Origin: Candidatus Harrisonbacteria bacterium CG10_big_fil_rev_8_21_14_0_10_49_15
GTDB lineage: Bacteria; Patescibacteriota; Minisyncoccia; UBA6257; 1-14-0-10-44-23
NCBI GenBank assembly: GCA_002773415.1
Contig: PFBD01000028.1
Location: forward strand, 78,474-132,877
DNA: 54,404 bases
Reading direction: 5' to 3'
The position numbers and the translations under genes were made by a program. Below are positions 32,194 to 38,309 of this stretch, in pieces. Every line of letters begins with the position of its first letter. The first letter of the stretch is position 1. The notes under the pieces are model-generated. The model made no database searches, had not been told where the DNA came from, and saw only the letters and a program-made list of their open reading frames with translations.

Positions 32194-32776
32194 TACTTTT
32201 ATTGTACTCTTGTTTTACTATCAAACAACCTCAGTTGAGGTAATATATGAAACACGTTTCATGGTTTTGTGCCTAGAACCTGGTTGCGCGTGGTTCGTGA
32301 AACACGATCAAGCCTTCAGGCACAAAAGCTATTGCAGTGTGGTTTGTGGAACATTGCATGGTTTTTGAGAGTTAAACCCTATGTCCTCTGAAACGTGAAA
32401 CTAATCACGCTTACCCTGCTGATGCTGAAAGAAGTTTCACGACCAACACGACTTATGGTTCCGTTGGCACATTTAAATCGGCCCGGTCCGAGTTCGCTAC
32501 AGACTCGGGCCGGGTTACCCATCCTTGTATGGTGTGAACCGTGAAACTTACCTTGGTGCTCCATAAAGCCTTACACTTGTAAAACAGCGAACACTAAGCC
32601 GGGTTAAAAACCGCTAGTGCTATTATTTATTGCCTCTTTTCCCCTGAAAAAAGTTTCACGACCAACACCCCTAAAACATTTAGCTTTGTTTCACGGTCTG
32701 ATGTTTCACAAAAATGTTTCACACTAGGTGATTTTGTGTATATCTTAGGGATAACTTGATTAGGCGAGTAATAATG

Positions 32777-32811
32777 CGGAAATCCGGAAGTCTTATTTTT
32801 CCGGATTTCCG
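32777..32811. repeat. Perfect hairpin
   Basis: CGGAAATCCGGAA, a 9-base loop, and TTCCGGATTTCCG; a third CCGGA follows. No U-tract in either direction apart from TTATTTTT within the loop and arm. Confidence 0.75.
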
Positions 32812-32904
32812 TTTCCGGATAGCACAGCAGGTCTTTTACCGGTGCATTCGTGTTCCCGTGAAACACTTAACGGCATGTTTCACAAGGCAAAATAGCGGCT
32901 AGGT

Positions 32905-32939
32905 AGCGTGCTAGTACGCTGATGCAAAAGTGCTATACT
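32905..32939 (+). promoter_or_regulatory. Operator 1 and promoter of the TrpR-like gene
   Basis: The near-perfect palindrome AGCGTGCTAGTACGCT (32905-32920) overlaps the -35 position of an extended -10 TGCTATACT ending at 32939. Related CTAG-centred sites occur at 33371, 33765/33803 and 33951. It suggests self-repression of the gene at 32964. Confidence 0.7.
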
Positions 32940-32963
32940 GAATTTAATTAACTTCTTTCACAT

Positions 32964-33260
32964 ATGACACAACGAACTGGGAGCGGCTCCCCAAAGCCGG
33001 AATACAGGAAAGAGCTTTTACAGTTGATCGCAACCGCCGCGAAGGACAAGAGATTGTTGGATGATCTTTTGCAGGACCTGCTCACGCCGGCCGAGTATCG
33101 TGAGATGGCGAATCGTTGGCAAATAGTTAAGCGCTTAGAGCAGGGGATGAACCAGAGGGAAATCGCCGGCGAACTGCACGTGGGCCTGGCCACAGTTGTC
33201 CGTGGCGCCCGCGCCTTACTTCGCTCTCGCGGCGGGTTTCGTAAACTCTTGGATCGTTAG
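32964..33260 (+). CDS. TrpR-like (YerC/YecD family) regulator
   Basis: A 98-residue protein of the Trp repressor superfamily, YerC/YecD type: LLDDLLQDLLTPAEYREMANRWQIVKRLEQGMNQREIAGELHVGLATVVRGARALLRSRGGFRKLL. The helix-turn-helix is QREIAGELHVGLATVVRGARAL; the A-x-R-W-x-I motif is family-typical. It likely binds DNA as a dimer, and the CTAG-centred palindromes around it resemble the CTAGT core of trp operators. Neighbouring GC-rich genes with such sites are the likely regulon. The ligand is unknown, and tryptophan genes are not present here. Confidence 0.92.
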   Translation: MTQRTGSGSPKPEYRKELLQLIATAAKDKRLLDDLLQDLLTPAEYREMANRWQIVKRLEQGMNQREIAGELHVGLATVVRGARALLRSRGGFRKLLDR

Positions 33261-33272
33261 CACTCGGGAGGG

Positions 33273-33351
33273 GTCAACCCCCACACGAATGGAGCAGGAC
33301 TGTCTTTGCCAGACGGTGCGCTCCTGCTGCTCCATTGGTGTGGGGGTTGAC
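33273..33351 (+). repeat. Hairpin-promoter element, copy B
   Basis: A 25-base-pair stem with one mismatch (arms 33273-33297 and 33327-33351) and a 29-base loop, 12 bases after the TrpR-like stop. It is the reverse complement of copy A at 31717-31795 with a few substitutions. Its right arm ends in TTGACA, the -35 of the next promoter. Confidence 0.9.
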
Positions 33352-33388
33352 AAGAATTTCTCCTCTGTTACAGTGTACTAGTACGCTG
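33347..33388 (+). promoter_or_regulatory. Promoter with operator 2
   Basis: TTGACA (33347-33352), 16 bases, TACAGT (33369-33374). The operator palindrome CAGTGTACTAGTACGCTG (33371-33388) covers the end of the -10 and the start site. Transcription would run into the gene at 33428 and the ribozyme. Confidence 0.7.
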
Positions 33389-33427
33389 ATACAAGAACTG
33401 TTCCTTTAACTTTGCCTGGGGGTCGCG

Positions 33428-33646
33428 ATGCACAATCTGTTTGGATCTGGTCGGCTGAGTCTTCAGACGATTGTCAGGCTGGAGAGCGCTCCGCCCGGCG
33501 GACAGCCGGTGACCGTGAATCGTTCTGAACTGCCACGTGCGGCAGTCGGAGATGAGGTGATGGTGAGCGCGCCCCTGTACTTCTGGCTGAGGTATAGGGT
33601 CAGCAGTGTCAGCGAAAGCGAGGTCGTCCTAGAGCGAACTTCGTAG
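33428..33646 (+). CDS. Small hypothetical protein
   Basis: A 72-residue GC-rich accessory protein, MHNLFGSGRLSLQTIVRLESAPPGGQPVTVNRSELPRAAVGDEVMVSAPLYFWLRYRVSSVSESEVVLERTS. It looks like a small all-beta fold. The start has only a G-rich stretch (TGGGGG) as ribosome-binding site. It lies between the operator-controlled promoter at 33347 and the hammerhead ribozyme at 33692, so its message would carry the ribozyme in the 3' untranslated part. Function is unknown. Confidence 0.6.
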   Translation: MHNLFGSGRLSLQTIVRLESAPPGGQPVTVNRSELPRAAVGDEVMVSAPLYFWLRYRVSSVSESEVVLERTS

Positions 33647-33691
33647 CAATCGGGCCGGGGTCCCAGCAAGCCAAGGCTTGCAAAATCCCCA

Positions 33692-33749
33692 CCGTCTGAG
33701 GGTAGGACCCTCACTGATGAGTCCGGCTATAGAGCAGAGGACGAAACGG
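33692..33749 (+). ncRNA. Hammerhead ribozyme
   Basis: All core elements are present in order. Stem III 5' strand CCGT is followed by the cleavage triplet GUC (cut expected after C33696). Stem I is TGAGGGT-AGG-ACCCTCA (33697-33713), then CUGAUGA (33714-33720). Stem II is GTCC/GGAC with a 14-base loop (33721-33742), then GAAA (33743-33746) and CGG closing stem III. The conserved G10.1-C11.1 and A15.1-U16.1 pairs are satisfied. Stem III is the open, short helix (4 pairs). It begins 46 bases after the stop of the 33428 gene, on the same strand. Confidence 0.88.
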
Positions 33750-33764
33750 CAATGCGTAGTTGGT

Positions 33765-33813
33765 ATCAGTGTACCCCGAATAGCATTCGCCACGGGGCGC
33801 GGCTAGTACACTG
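33765..33813 (+). promoter_or_regulatory. Operator 3, split
   Basis: Half-site ATCAGTGTAC (33765-33774) and half-site CTAGTACACTG (33803-33813) are separated by 28 bases that contain a CCCCG...CGGGG hairpin. Joined, they would form the same palindrome as operators 2 and 4. Confidence 0.55.
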
Positions 33814-33950
33814 TGACAAAGTTAGCGGTGGTTCATTGTAAAAAGTATGAATTTTATTTCTGAGAAAAAAATTACTATTTTGCCCCTTTCTTGGTGGCGC
33901 GCCCAAAAACTTCCAAGGGCGTGCTTTGTGTTTATCTATCCGGCTGGCGT
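33814..33950. other. AT-rich noncoding stretch
   Basis: No gene or clear promoter is seen between operators 3 and 4. The sequence includes a run TTTCTGAGAAAAAAA and a GGCGCGCC palindrome. Confidence 0.4.
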
Positions 33951-33972
33951 ATCAATGTACTAGTACACTGAT
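33951..33972 (+). promoter_or_regulatory. Operator 4
   Basis: A 22-base palindrome, ATCAATGTAC then TAGTACACTGAT, with a single mismatched pair. It is the best-formed member of the CTAG-centred set and lies 90 bases before the cupin gene. Confidence 0.75.
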
Positions 33973-33991
33973 TAACTAGCCGTGTGAATGT

Positions 33992-34019
33992 AAAACCCGC
34001 CCTTGGAGGCGGCGTTTTT
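33992..34019 (+). terminator. Terminator or attenuator before the cupin gene
   Basis: CCGCC-CTTGGA-GGCGG flanked by AAAAC and GTTTTT forms a rho-independent terminator shape. It lies between operator 4 and the gene at 34062, so it either ends upstream transcription or attenuates the operator-driven transcript. Confidence 0.65.
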
Positions 34020-34061
34020 GTTTTCTGGTTTGAGTCTTTATGACTCGGAAAGGAGGAGGCT

Positions 34062-34652
34062 ATGCCTCCTTGGGGATGCGCTCACCGGGGATCCGATCCG
34101 TCCGACCCCGTGCAGTTCGTCAAGAAGATGATCCTGTCACACTTGGCTCGGATGATCCGCGACGGCACCAATGGTCCGTTCACCGTGGACTCGCGCCAGC
34201 TCGGCGGTGTGGGTGCTCGGATCTCCTGGCTCGACCCGGAGGTCAAGAGGCGGGTCTGCAACACGGGGTTCTACTTCGGTCCAGATCCGAATGCAGTCGA
34301 GATCATGATGATGCGTGGCATGGCTGGACCGCCGGCCATTCACCGGCATCACCGGGGCGACTCCATGCTGCTGGTGCTCGGACCCGAGCAGGGCTTCCCG
34401 GAGCCGACCGGAGTGACGCTGATGGGGACTCCTCGAGTAGGGGAGGGCTCAGTCGAGATCACCCCCCACCGCAACCCGCCGGGCACATTCATCTACGTCT
34501 CGCCTGGCACGGTCCACGGCTTCTTCTCCGAAGTCGACGACGGCTTGGTCGCAATCGGCATCCAGGACCCGCCCATCCGAGTCGGAGATGAGTTCGACAT
34601 CGAGGATCTGACCCTCGAGGCCGACGGCAAGACGGTCTTGCTGGCGACCTAG
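34062..34652 (+). CDS. Cupin-domain protein
   Basis: A 196-residue GC-rich accessory protein with AAAGGAGG nine bases before the ATG. The cupin core has motif 1 as PPAIHRHHRGDSMLLVLG and motif 2 as PGTFIYVSPGTVHGFFSE, with His residues that could hold a metal. The N-terminal 60 residues (HLARMIRDGTNGPFTVDSRQLGG) are not part of the core. Cupins range from isomerases to dioxygenases, so the reaction cannot be named. It has its own terminator at 34692. Confidence 0.75.
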   Translation: MPPWGCAHRGSDPSDPVQFVKKMILSHLARMIRDGTNGPFTVDSRQLGGVGARISWLDPEVKRRVCNTGFYFGPDPNAVEIMMMRGMAGPPAIHRHHRGDSMLLVLGPEQGFPEPTGVTLMGTPRVGEGSVEITPHRNPPGTFIYVSPGTVHGFFSEVDDGLVAIGIQDPPIRVGDEFDIEDLTLEADGKTVLLAT

Positions 34653-34691
34653 TCGCTAGCGCAACGCAAGAGGTCTTCTAGGAGATCTCAT

Positions 34692-34718
34692 GGGCCCGCA
34701 TGTACACCATGCGGGCCC
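34692..34718 (+). terminator. Terminator
   Basis: GGGCCCGCATG-TACAC-CATGCGGGCCC, a perfect 11-base-pair stem followed by TTCTAAATTTCT, 40 bases past the cupin stop. Confidence 0.85.
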
Positions 34719-34783
34719 TTCTAAATTTCTAGACCGTGTAACAAAATTTGTTGGCGGGCGTTATCAAGGGTATATCTGAATTT

Positions 34784-34921
34784 ATGTCTGTTGATACTAG
34801 TCATAGTTTAAATCTGTCCCTTATCTCCGCGCAGCCACAGTTGCTCTGGGGTTTGTTTATGATGCTTGCGATGCAAATTAGCATCTGCGTATATTTTGTC
34901 GTACGCATGCGATATCCGTGA
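34784..34921 (+). CDS. Small single-pass membrane protein, putative
   Basis: A 45-residue open frame: a polar start (MSVDTSHSLNLSLISAQPQ), then a membrane helix (LLWGLFMMLAMQISICVYFVV) and a short basic tail (RMRYP), which follows the positive-inside pattern. It lies between two strong terminators (34692-34718 and 34961-34983), so it would be its own transcription unit. No ribosome-binding site is evident. The unit could instead encode a small RNA. Confidence 0.45.
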   Translation: MSVDTSHSLNLSLISAQPQLLWGLFMMLAMQISICVYFVVRMRYP

Positions 34922-34960
34922 ACGAGCCCTGTCCTTATTTTTAAAACAATGAGTATAGCG

Positions 34961-34983
34961 CCCGCTCACGGATTGTGAGCGGG
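34961..34983 (+). terminator. Terminator
   Basis: CCCGCTCAC-GGATT-GTGAGCGGG followed by TTTTCTTTTATTTT: a textbook rho-independent terminator. Confidence 0.92.
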
Positions 34984-35023
34984 TTTTCTTTTATTTTCTG
35001 AGGTCACGAACCAAGGAGGGATC

Positions 35024-36001
35024 GTGGAGGCGACTGCGCTGAGAACGTGTCTGATCGGTCAGCCGGGGCGAGATCACTGGCAGGTTACCGTGCTGGATGA
35101 GCTAAGGCCGATCACGCCGGCGATGGTTGAACATGGCCGGAGGCTGATCGAGGAGTGGGCCAATGTCTTCCCGTTGGAGGAGACCTGGGTCCAGAGAGAG
35201 GCGGGTCTGCCGTCGCTGATTGTCCGGCTGGACTGCGTGCCGGACTGGGAGCGAAACGAGCTCCAGATCTGCGAAATCGACGACCGGCCACAGGGCTTTG
35301 GGGTTGGGGGTGAGATCAACTACCGGTTCAGGGAGCGCTTCGCGGAGGTGCGGGCTTCTTGGCCACGGGTGACCGTGGTCTCGTGTCCGCATCGCCGGGG
35401 TGGCGACGACTATCTGTGGACCGACGAGTGCCGGCTGGCGGAGTTGCCGGCTGACTCGAAGACACTGGTAGTCACTCGCTGTGAGCCAACTCAGACAGAG
35501 TTCTGGCCTTTGGCAGGACGGGCGATTGCGCCTGTCCGTACCGAGGGCGACAAGAGCTACGGCGAGAGGTTGGGCTGGTGGCGTACGGTCACCAGGCCAG
35601 AGGATCTGCCGGGCCTGGGCCAGGGCTTCTGCCTGAAGCCCACCCAGGGTAGCAAGTGCCAGAACATCCTCATCGTGCATCCGGAGTGCGGGCCGGGAGC
35701 AAGTGGAAACAAGAAGCGGCGGGCGGATGGCACCAAGGTCTCCGGGTACAGCCGGAACCAGGCTGAGGCGCATCTGCGTCGGCACGGCAAGCTCTTCTGC
35801 CAGCCGTTCATCGCACCAGTGATCGCAGAGCTGGCAGACAGAGGCAAGCACAACCTCCTGTACCGGATCAGCTACGCGTTCTGTCTGGCAACGCGGCAGT
35901 GGGTGTGCTTGGGCGGGACCTGGTTCGCCAGGCCATACCCGCAACTACTCCTGCACGGGGCCAGCGACGCAATCGTCGGGCCGGTCGTCATCGGCGACTA
36001 G
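35024..36001 (+). CDS. Hypothetical protein with ATP-grasp-like features
   Basis: A 325-residue GC-rich accessory protein. The start is GTG 35024, fixed by AAGGAGG five bases upstream. Segments IVRLDCVPDWERNELQICEIDDRPQGFGVGGEINYRF, FCLKPTQGSKCQNILIV and KLFCQPFIAPVIAE resemble strands and loops of ATP-grasp enzymes (Arg-Asp...Glu-Ile-Asp/Asn-x-Arg-Pro-x-G; K-P-x-x-G; Q-x-[FY]-I). The resemblance is by eye only. ATP-grasp enzymes ligate a carboxylate to an amine or thiol. It ends at a perfect 16-base-pair terminator. Confidence 0.65.
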   Translation: MEATALRTCLIGQPGRDHWQVTVLDELRPITPAMVEHGRRLIEEWANVFPLEETWVQREAGLPSLIVRLDCVPDWERNELQICEIDDRPQGFGVGGEINYRFRERFAEVRASWPRVTVVSCPHRRGGDDYLWTDECRLAELPADSKTLVVTRCEPTQTEFWPLAGRAIAPVRTEGDKSYGERLGWWRTVTRPEDLPGLGQGFCLKPTQGSKCQNILIVHPECGPGASGNKKRRADGTKVSGYSRNQAEAHLRRHGKLFCQPFIAPVIAELADRGKHNLLYRISYAFCLATRQWVCLGGTWFARPYPQLLLHGASDAIVGPVVIGD

Positions 36002-36013
36002 GCCAAAGCACTA

Positions 36014-36047
36014 GCCACTGGCAGCGCGCTTGCGCGCTGCCAGTGGC
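36014..36047 (+). terminator. Terminator
   Basis: GCCACTGGCAGCGCGC, TT, then the exact reverse complement; followed by CAAATACTTTTTT. It ends the 35024 gene. Confidence 0.92.
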
Positions 36048-36066
36048 CAAATACTTTTTTACTAAC

Positions 36067-36849
36067 ATGTGTAGACAAATTGGAATAATCACAACTTCAG
36101 AAGAACACAAAACTCCGTTGCGGGAGATTCTTTTGGCTTTTAAAAAACTGGCGGCTAACGGCTGTATACCAAAAGGTTTTCCGCCCGGTCATGGTGATGG
36201 TTGGGGGGTGGCGACACTTGGTGAAGCAAACCCTCGCTGGCATCGCTCCGTTCAGAGTGCGGCGACAGACCCAAGTTACCTGACGCTAATTGAAGAGGTC
36301 GCTATTACTAAACCAAAAATTGTGTTGGCGCATTTGCGCAAGGCATTTATTGGCGAGGTTGCCACGGAAAATTGCCAGCCTTTTAAATTTGACGGAGCTT
36401 TGTTCGCGCATAACGGTTCTATTATTGATCATACCCGGATTCCTTTGCCGGAGGGTACTTGGCCGCAGCTAGCCGGGAATACTGATAGTGAAAAGTTGTT
36501 TGCTCATATTCGCTTGTTGCAGGCGGGGCATAAACTGACGCCGGCTAAAGCGCTGAGAGTAGCGGCACTGAATATCGCCGGTGATGGCTTGCGCTACACG
36601 GCCCTGAATACGCTTATTGCAAAAGATGGCCTGCTTTTGGGTAGTCGGATTGTGAATACGCGCTCGCTGGAGGCGGAGCAGGAGTGTCACCGGTACTATA
36701 CTTTGTACCATGGAGATAGCGGGAAAGGATTTCATATTCTATGTTCCGAGCCACTAAGAGAAATGCAGGGCATTGAGTGGAGGCTTATTCCTAACGGGAC
36801 GATCATCCAGGTACAAGAGAAAGTGGGTGTCTCTGAATTTAAGATCTGA
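36067..36849 (+). CDS. Class II glutamine amidotransferase domain protein
   Basis: A 260-residue protein starting MCRQIGIITT. Cys2 becomes the N-terminal nucleophile after Met removal, as in class II (Ntn) amidotransferases such as YafJ and DUG3. Other family marks are GHGDGWGVA, LAHLRKA, CQPFKFDGALFAHNGSI (the N-G of the oxyanion hole) and GNTDSEKLFAHI. It releases ammonia or cleaves gamma-glutamyl bonds; the partner is unknown. The open frame extends upstream, but Cys2 fixes ATG 36067. The leader is only about 15 bases after the preceding T-tract, so the start signals are unusual. Confidence 0.88.
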   Translation: MCRQIGIITTSEEHKTPLREILLAFKKLAANGCIPKGFPPGHGDGWGVATLGEANPRWHRSVQSAATDPSYLTLIEEVAITKPKIVLAHLRKAFIGEVATENCQPFKFDGALFAHNGSIIDHTRIPLPEGTWPQLAGNTDSEKLFAHIRLLQAGHKLTPAKALRVAALNIAGDGLRYTALNTLIAKDGLLLGSRIVNTRSLEAEQECHRYYTLYHGDSGKGFHILCSEPLREMQGIEWRLIPNGTIIQVQEKVGVSEFKI

Positions 36850-36856
36850 AAAAGTG

Positions 36857-36888
36857 GCCCCGCCTTGCTCCGAAGAGCTTGGCGGGGC
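36857..36888. terminator. Hairpin between convergent genes
   Basis: GCCCCGCC...GGCGGGGC with an inner GCTC/GAGC helix, between the amidotransferase stop and the stop of the small minus-strand gene at 36905. Confidence 0.7.
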
Positions 36889-36904
36889 GCGCGATTGGCC
36901 TCGG

Positions 36905-36997
36905 CTAGATGCCGTGGCCGACGACAAGTGCCCAGCCCAGGGCTTCATCGGGCTCTGGTCGGTCGTCAATGTCGTCGCAGTCGTTATCCAGTCCCAT
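36905..36997 (-). CDS. Very small acidic protein, putative
   Basis: A 30-residue frame (MGLDNDCDDIDDRPEPDEALGWALVVGHGI) on the minus strand with GGGAGA seven bases before the ATG and a hairpin 17 bases after the stop. It has the GC-rich codon pattern of the accessory class. Half the residues in the first two thirds are acidic. Function is unknown, and its small size limits confidence. Confidence 0.45.
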   Translation of the reverse strand: MGLDNDCDDIDDRPEPDEALGWALVVGHGI

Positions 36998-37091
36998 TGA
37001 TGCTTCTCCCGTTGTTGGAGTCCGACTTACCTGCGCTACCTACTGAAGCACAGGGGAGTGGTCAGACTGCTCACTACTCTGCGCTTCAACG

Positions 37092-37120
37092 AAAAAAGCC
37101 CCGGCGGCCGGGGCTTTTTT
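37092..37120. terminator. Bidirectional terminator
   Basis: AAAAAAGCCCCGG-CGG-CCGGGGCTTTTTT, a perfect 13-base-pair stem with A- and T-tracts on the two sides. Confidence 0.92.
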
Positions 37121-37307
37121 CTGATTTCTTAGATGATAGTCTATGCAGAAAAACTCCCGGCGGCCGCTGGGCTAAAGAAAAAGCTAAAAAAGAAGTTGTT
37201 TATCTTCGCTATCTGCATGTATGAAAATTGTATCTTAGAAAGGAGTAGCTTGTAAAGTGGATGGAGATCGGGCGCCCGCGACAAAAGCCGGGGCGCCCGT
37301 TCAGGCT

Positions 37308-37327
37308 ACTGCCGCTCAGGCGGCAGT
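37308..37327 (-). terminator. Hairpin after the 37332 gene
   Basis: ACTGCCGC-TCAG-GCGGCAGT, a perfect 8-base-pair stem just past the stop of the minus-strand gene. Confidence 0.6.
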
Positions 37328-37331
37328 GTTT

Positions 37332-37532
37332 TCACAGGGCTCCCTTGCAGACGCCCTTTTCGCGGCCCCAACCTGAATGACTGGGGTCGCGGTCGGCCTC
37401 CTTCCCCCGGCCACCGTCGGGCTGAGTGCCCTTGAGCTTGCGAACGTCATGCGTTCGCGTGGCTCGCAGGCGTGCGCCGTAGTCAACGCTCGCCAGCCTG
37501 ACAAACTTGGGATGCTGTTGCTTCTTGGCCAT
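37332..37532 (-). CDS. Small basic hypothetical protein
   Basis: A 66-residue, strongly basic protein (MAKKQQHPKFVRLASVDYGARLRATRTHDVRKLKG...) rich in Lys, Arg, Gly and His and probably disordered. GGAGG lies seven bases before the ATG. The basic character would fit nucleic-acid binding, but there is no motif. It is GC-rich accessory class, with a hairpin at its end and a terminator separating it from the unit upstream. Confidence 0.65.
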   Translation of the reverse strand: MAKKQQHPKFVRLASVDYGARLRATRTHDVRKLKGTQPDGGRGKEADRDPSHSGWGREKGVCKGAL

Positions 37533-37582
37533 GGAACACCTCCACTATGACCACTACCTAGTTCTACCTTCCTCCTTGGAAG

Positions 37583-37664
37583 GCAGTGGGCGAAGATATA
37601 TTTGTTACTTATATCTGCGCTCACTGACCACCAAAACAAAAACGCCTCCCGAGAGGGAGGCGTT
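37583..37664 (-). terminator. Hairpin and terminator upstream of the 37332 gene
   Basis: AACGCCTCCC-GAGA-GGGAGGCGTT (37641-37664), followed on the minus strand by TTTTGTTTT, ends the 37686-37784 unit. Next to it a longer imperfect hairpin (CAGTG...AGATATA...TATATCT...CACTG, 37583-37628) lies in the leader of the 37332 gene. Confidence 0.75.
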
Positions 37665-37685
37665 GCTTTTTCTATGGTTAGATTC

Positions 37686-37784
37686 TTAGAATAAGCGAAC
37701 AAGCCTCCCAGGGGGAAGAATAAGGACGAGGCTAAGAATCAAGGCCGTGGCTGAACTATTTGGTTGGCGAACTGCGGTACTCAT
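37686..37784 (-). CDS. Very small membrane protein, putative
   Basis: A 32-residue frame (MSTAVRQPNSSATALILSLVLILPPGRLVRLF) with a short hydrophobic helix and basic end. A near-consensus promoter (37826-37798) places the start of transcription about 7 bases before the ATG, and a perfect terminator follows. A transcript is therefore likely; that it is translated is less certain. Similar in plan to the 45-residue frame at 34784. Confidence 0.45.
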   Translation of the reverse strand: MSTAVRQPNSSATALILSLVLILPPGRLVRLF

Positions 37785-37797
37785 ATGTATAGATAAT

Positions 37798-37826
37798 AGA
37801 TTAGCGAAGGGCTATGTATCTGTCAA
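37798..37826 (-). promoter_or_regulatory. Promoter of the small unit at 37686
   Basis: Minus strand TTGACA (37826-37821), 17 bases, TAATCT (37803-37798). Confidence 0.65.
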
Positions 37827-37851
37827 CGGATACGTGTGGATAATTTTGTTG

Positions 37852-37925
37852 TGCGCGCTGAGGGATTCGAACCCCCGACCTACTCGGTGTAAACGAGCCG
37901 CTCTAACCAACTGAGCTAAGCGCGC
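37852..37925 (-). tRNA. tRNA-Val (anticodon UAC)
   Basis: Minus strand: acceptor GCGCGCT pairs AGCGCGC, anticodon loop TTTACAC gives TAC, T-arm GGGGG-TTCGAAT-CCCTC. The discriminator is A; CCA is not encoded. Confidence 0.93.
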
Positions 37926-38085
37926 CCTACTTCGCCCTGGTATACACCAGAGCTTCGAAGGGCAAGCAATTGAATTGTGAATCATCACTGCTTGTCCCGC
38001 AAAGCTCGAGCAGATGCGAGAGCGACGTGAGAAGCTAAGCGCGCCTGTAAACAGATACTACTAAAAATAACTAGAAAATACAATG

Positions 38086-38159
38086 TGGTGCGCCCACATG
38101 GAGTTGAACCATGGATACGGATGTATAAGATCCGAGTTTTACCGTTAAACTATAGGCGC
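38086..38159 (-). tRNA. tRNA-Ile (anticodon UAU)
   Basis: Minus strand: acceptor GCGCCTA pairs TGGGCGC, anticodon loop CTTATAC gives TAT for AUA codons, T-arm CATGG-TTCAACT-CCATG. CCA is encoded (38086-38088), unlike the other tRNAs here. Reading AUA directly with UAU removes the need for lysidine modification for this tRNA. Confidence 0.9.
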
Positions 38160-38235
38160 CCTCCTTCGCGTAAAGCTACGGAAGGGTAAGCAAGTATAAA
38201 TTAGCACAGTGAGCGGCTTGTTTCAATCCACGCAT

Positions 38236-38305
38236 ACAACACCCCAACATGCTTGCTTTGTCCGCCCTTAGCCTTGGCGTAGGAGGTAGAATGTTGGGGT
38301 GTTGT
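38236..38305 (-). terminator. Long-loop hairpin at the ftsH end
   Basis: ACAACACCCCAACAT (38236-38250) and its exact reverse complement (38291-38305) form a 15-base-pair stem with a 40-base loop, 5 bases past the ftsH stop. No U-tract. Confidence 0.7.
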
Positions 38306-38309
38306 GTCG

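Larger units (their letters stand above)
32194..32963. other. 770-base noncoding region with repeated GTTTCAC motifs
   Basis: No gene with start signals is visible on either strand. The region holds about eleven GTTTCAC/GTGAAAC motifs between 32250 and 32883, sometimes paired, such as ATGAAAC-AC-GTTTCAT at 32247-32262 and TGTTTCAC twice at 32702-32723. It also has two hairpins: CCCGGTCCGAGT with ACTCGGGCCGGG (about 32486-32515), and a perfect 13-base-pair stem at 32777-32811. The motif is the half-site of the ParB site parS (TGTTTCACGTGAAACA), so this may be a partition or operator region. Confidence 0.6.
37001..37331. other. Spacer with several hairpins
   Basis: No well-supported gene. It holds a strong two-way terminator (37092-37120), an inverted pair CGGGCGCC/GGCGCCCG (about 37269-37299) and a hairpin after the 37332 gene (37308-37327). 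A 30-codon plus-strand frame at about 37131-37223 has no ribosome-binding site. Confidence 0.5.

Noticed and set aside
32379-32866. Short minus-strand frames in the GTTTCAC region
   Set aside because: They consist of hairpin and repeat sequence, with no ribosome-binding site and no protein-like composition.
37829-37842. A DnaA-box match (TTATCCACA on the minus strand)
   Set aside because: Only one box was found, with no cluster, no dnaA or dnaN nearby; not evidence for an origin.
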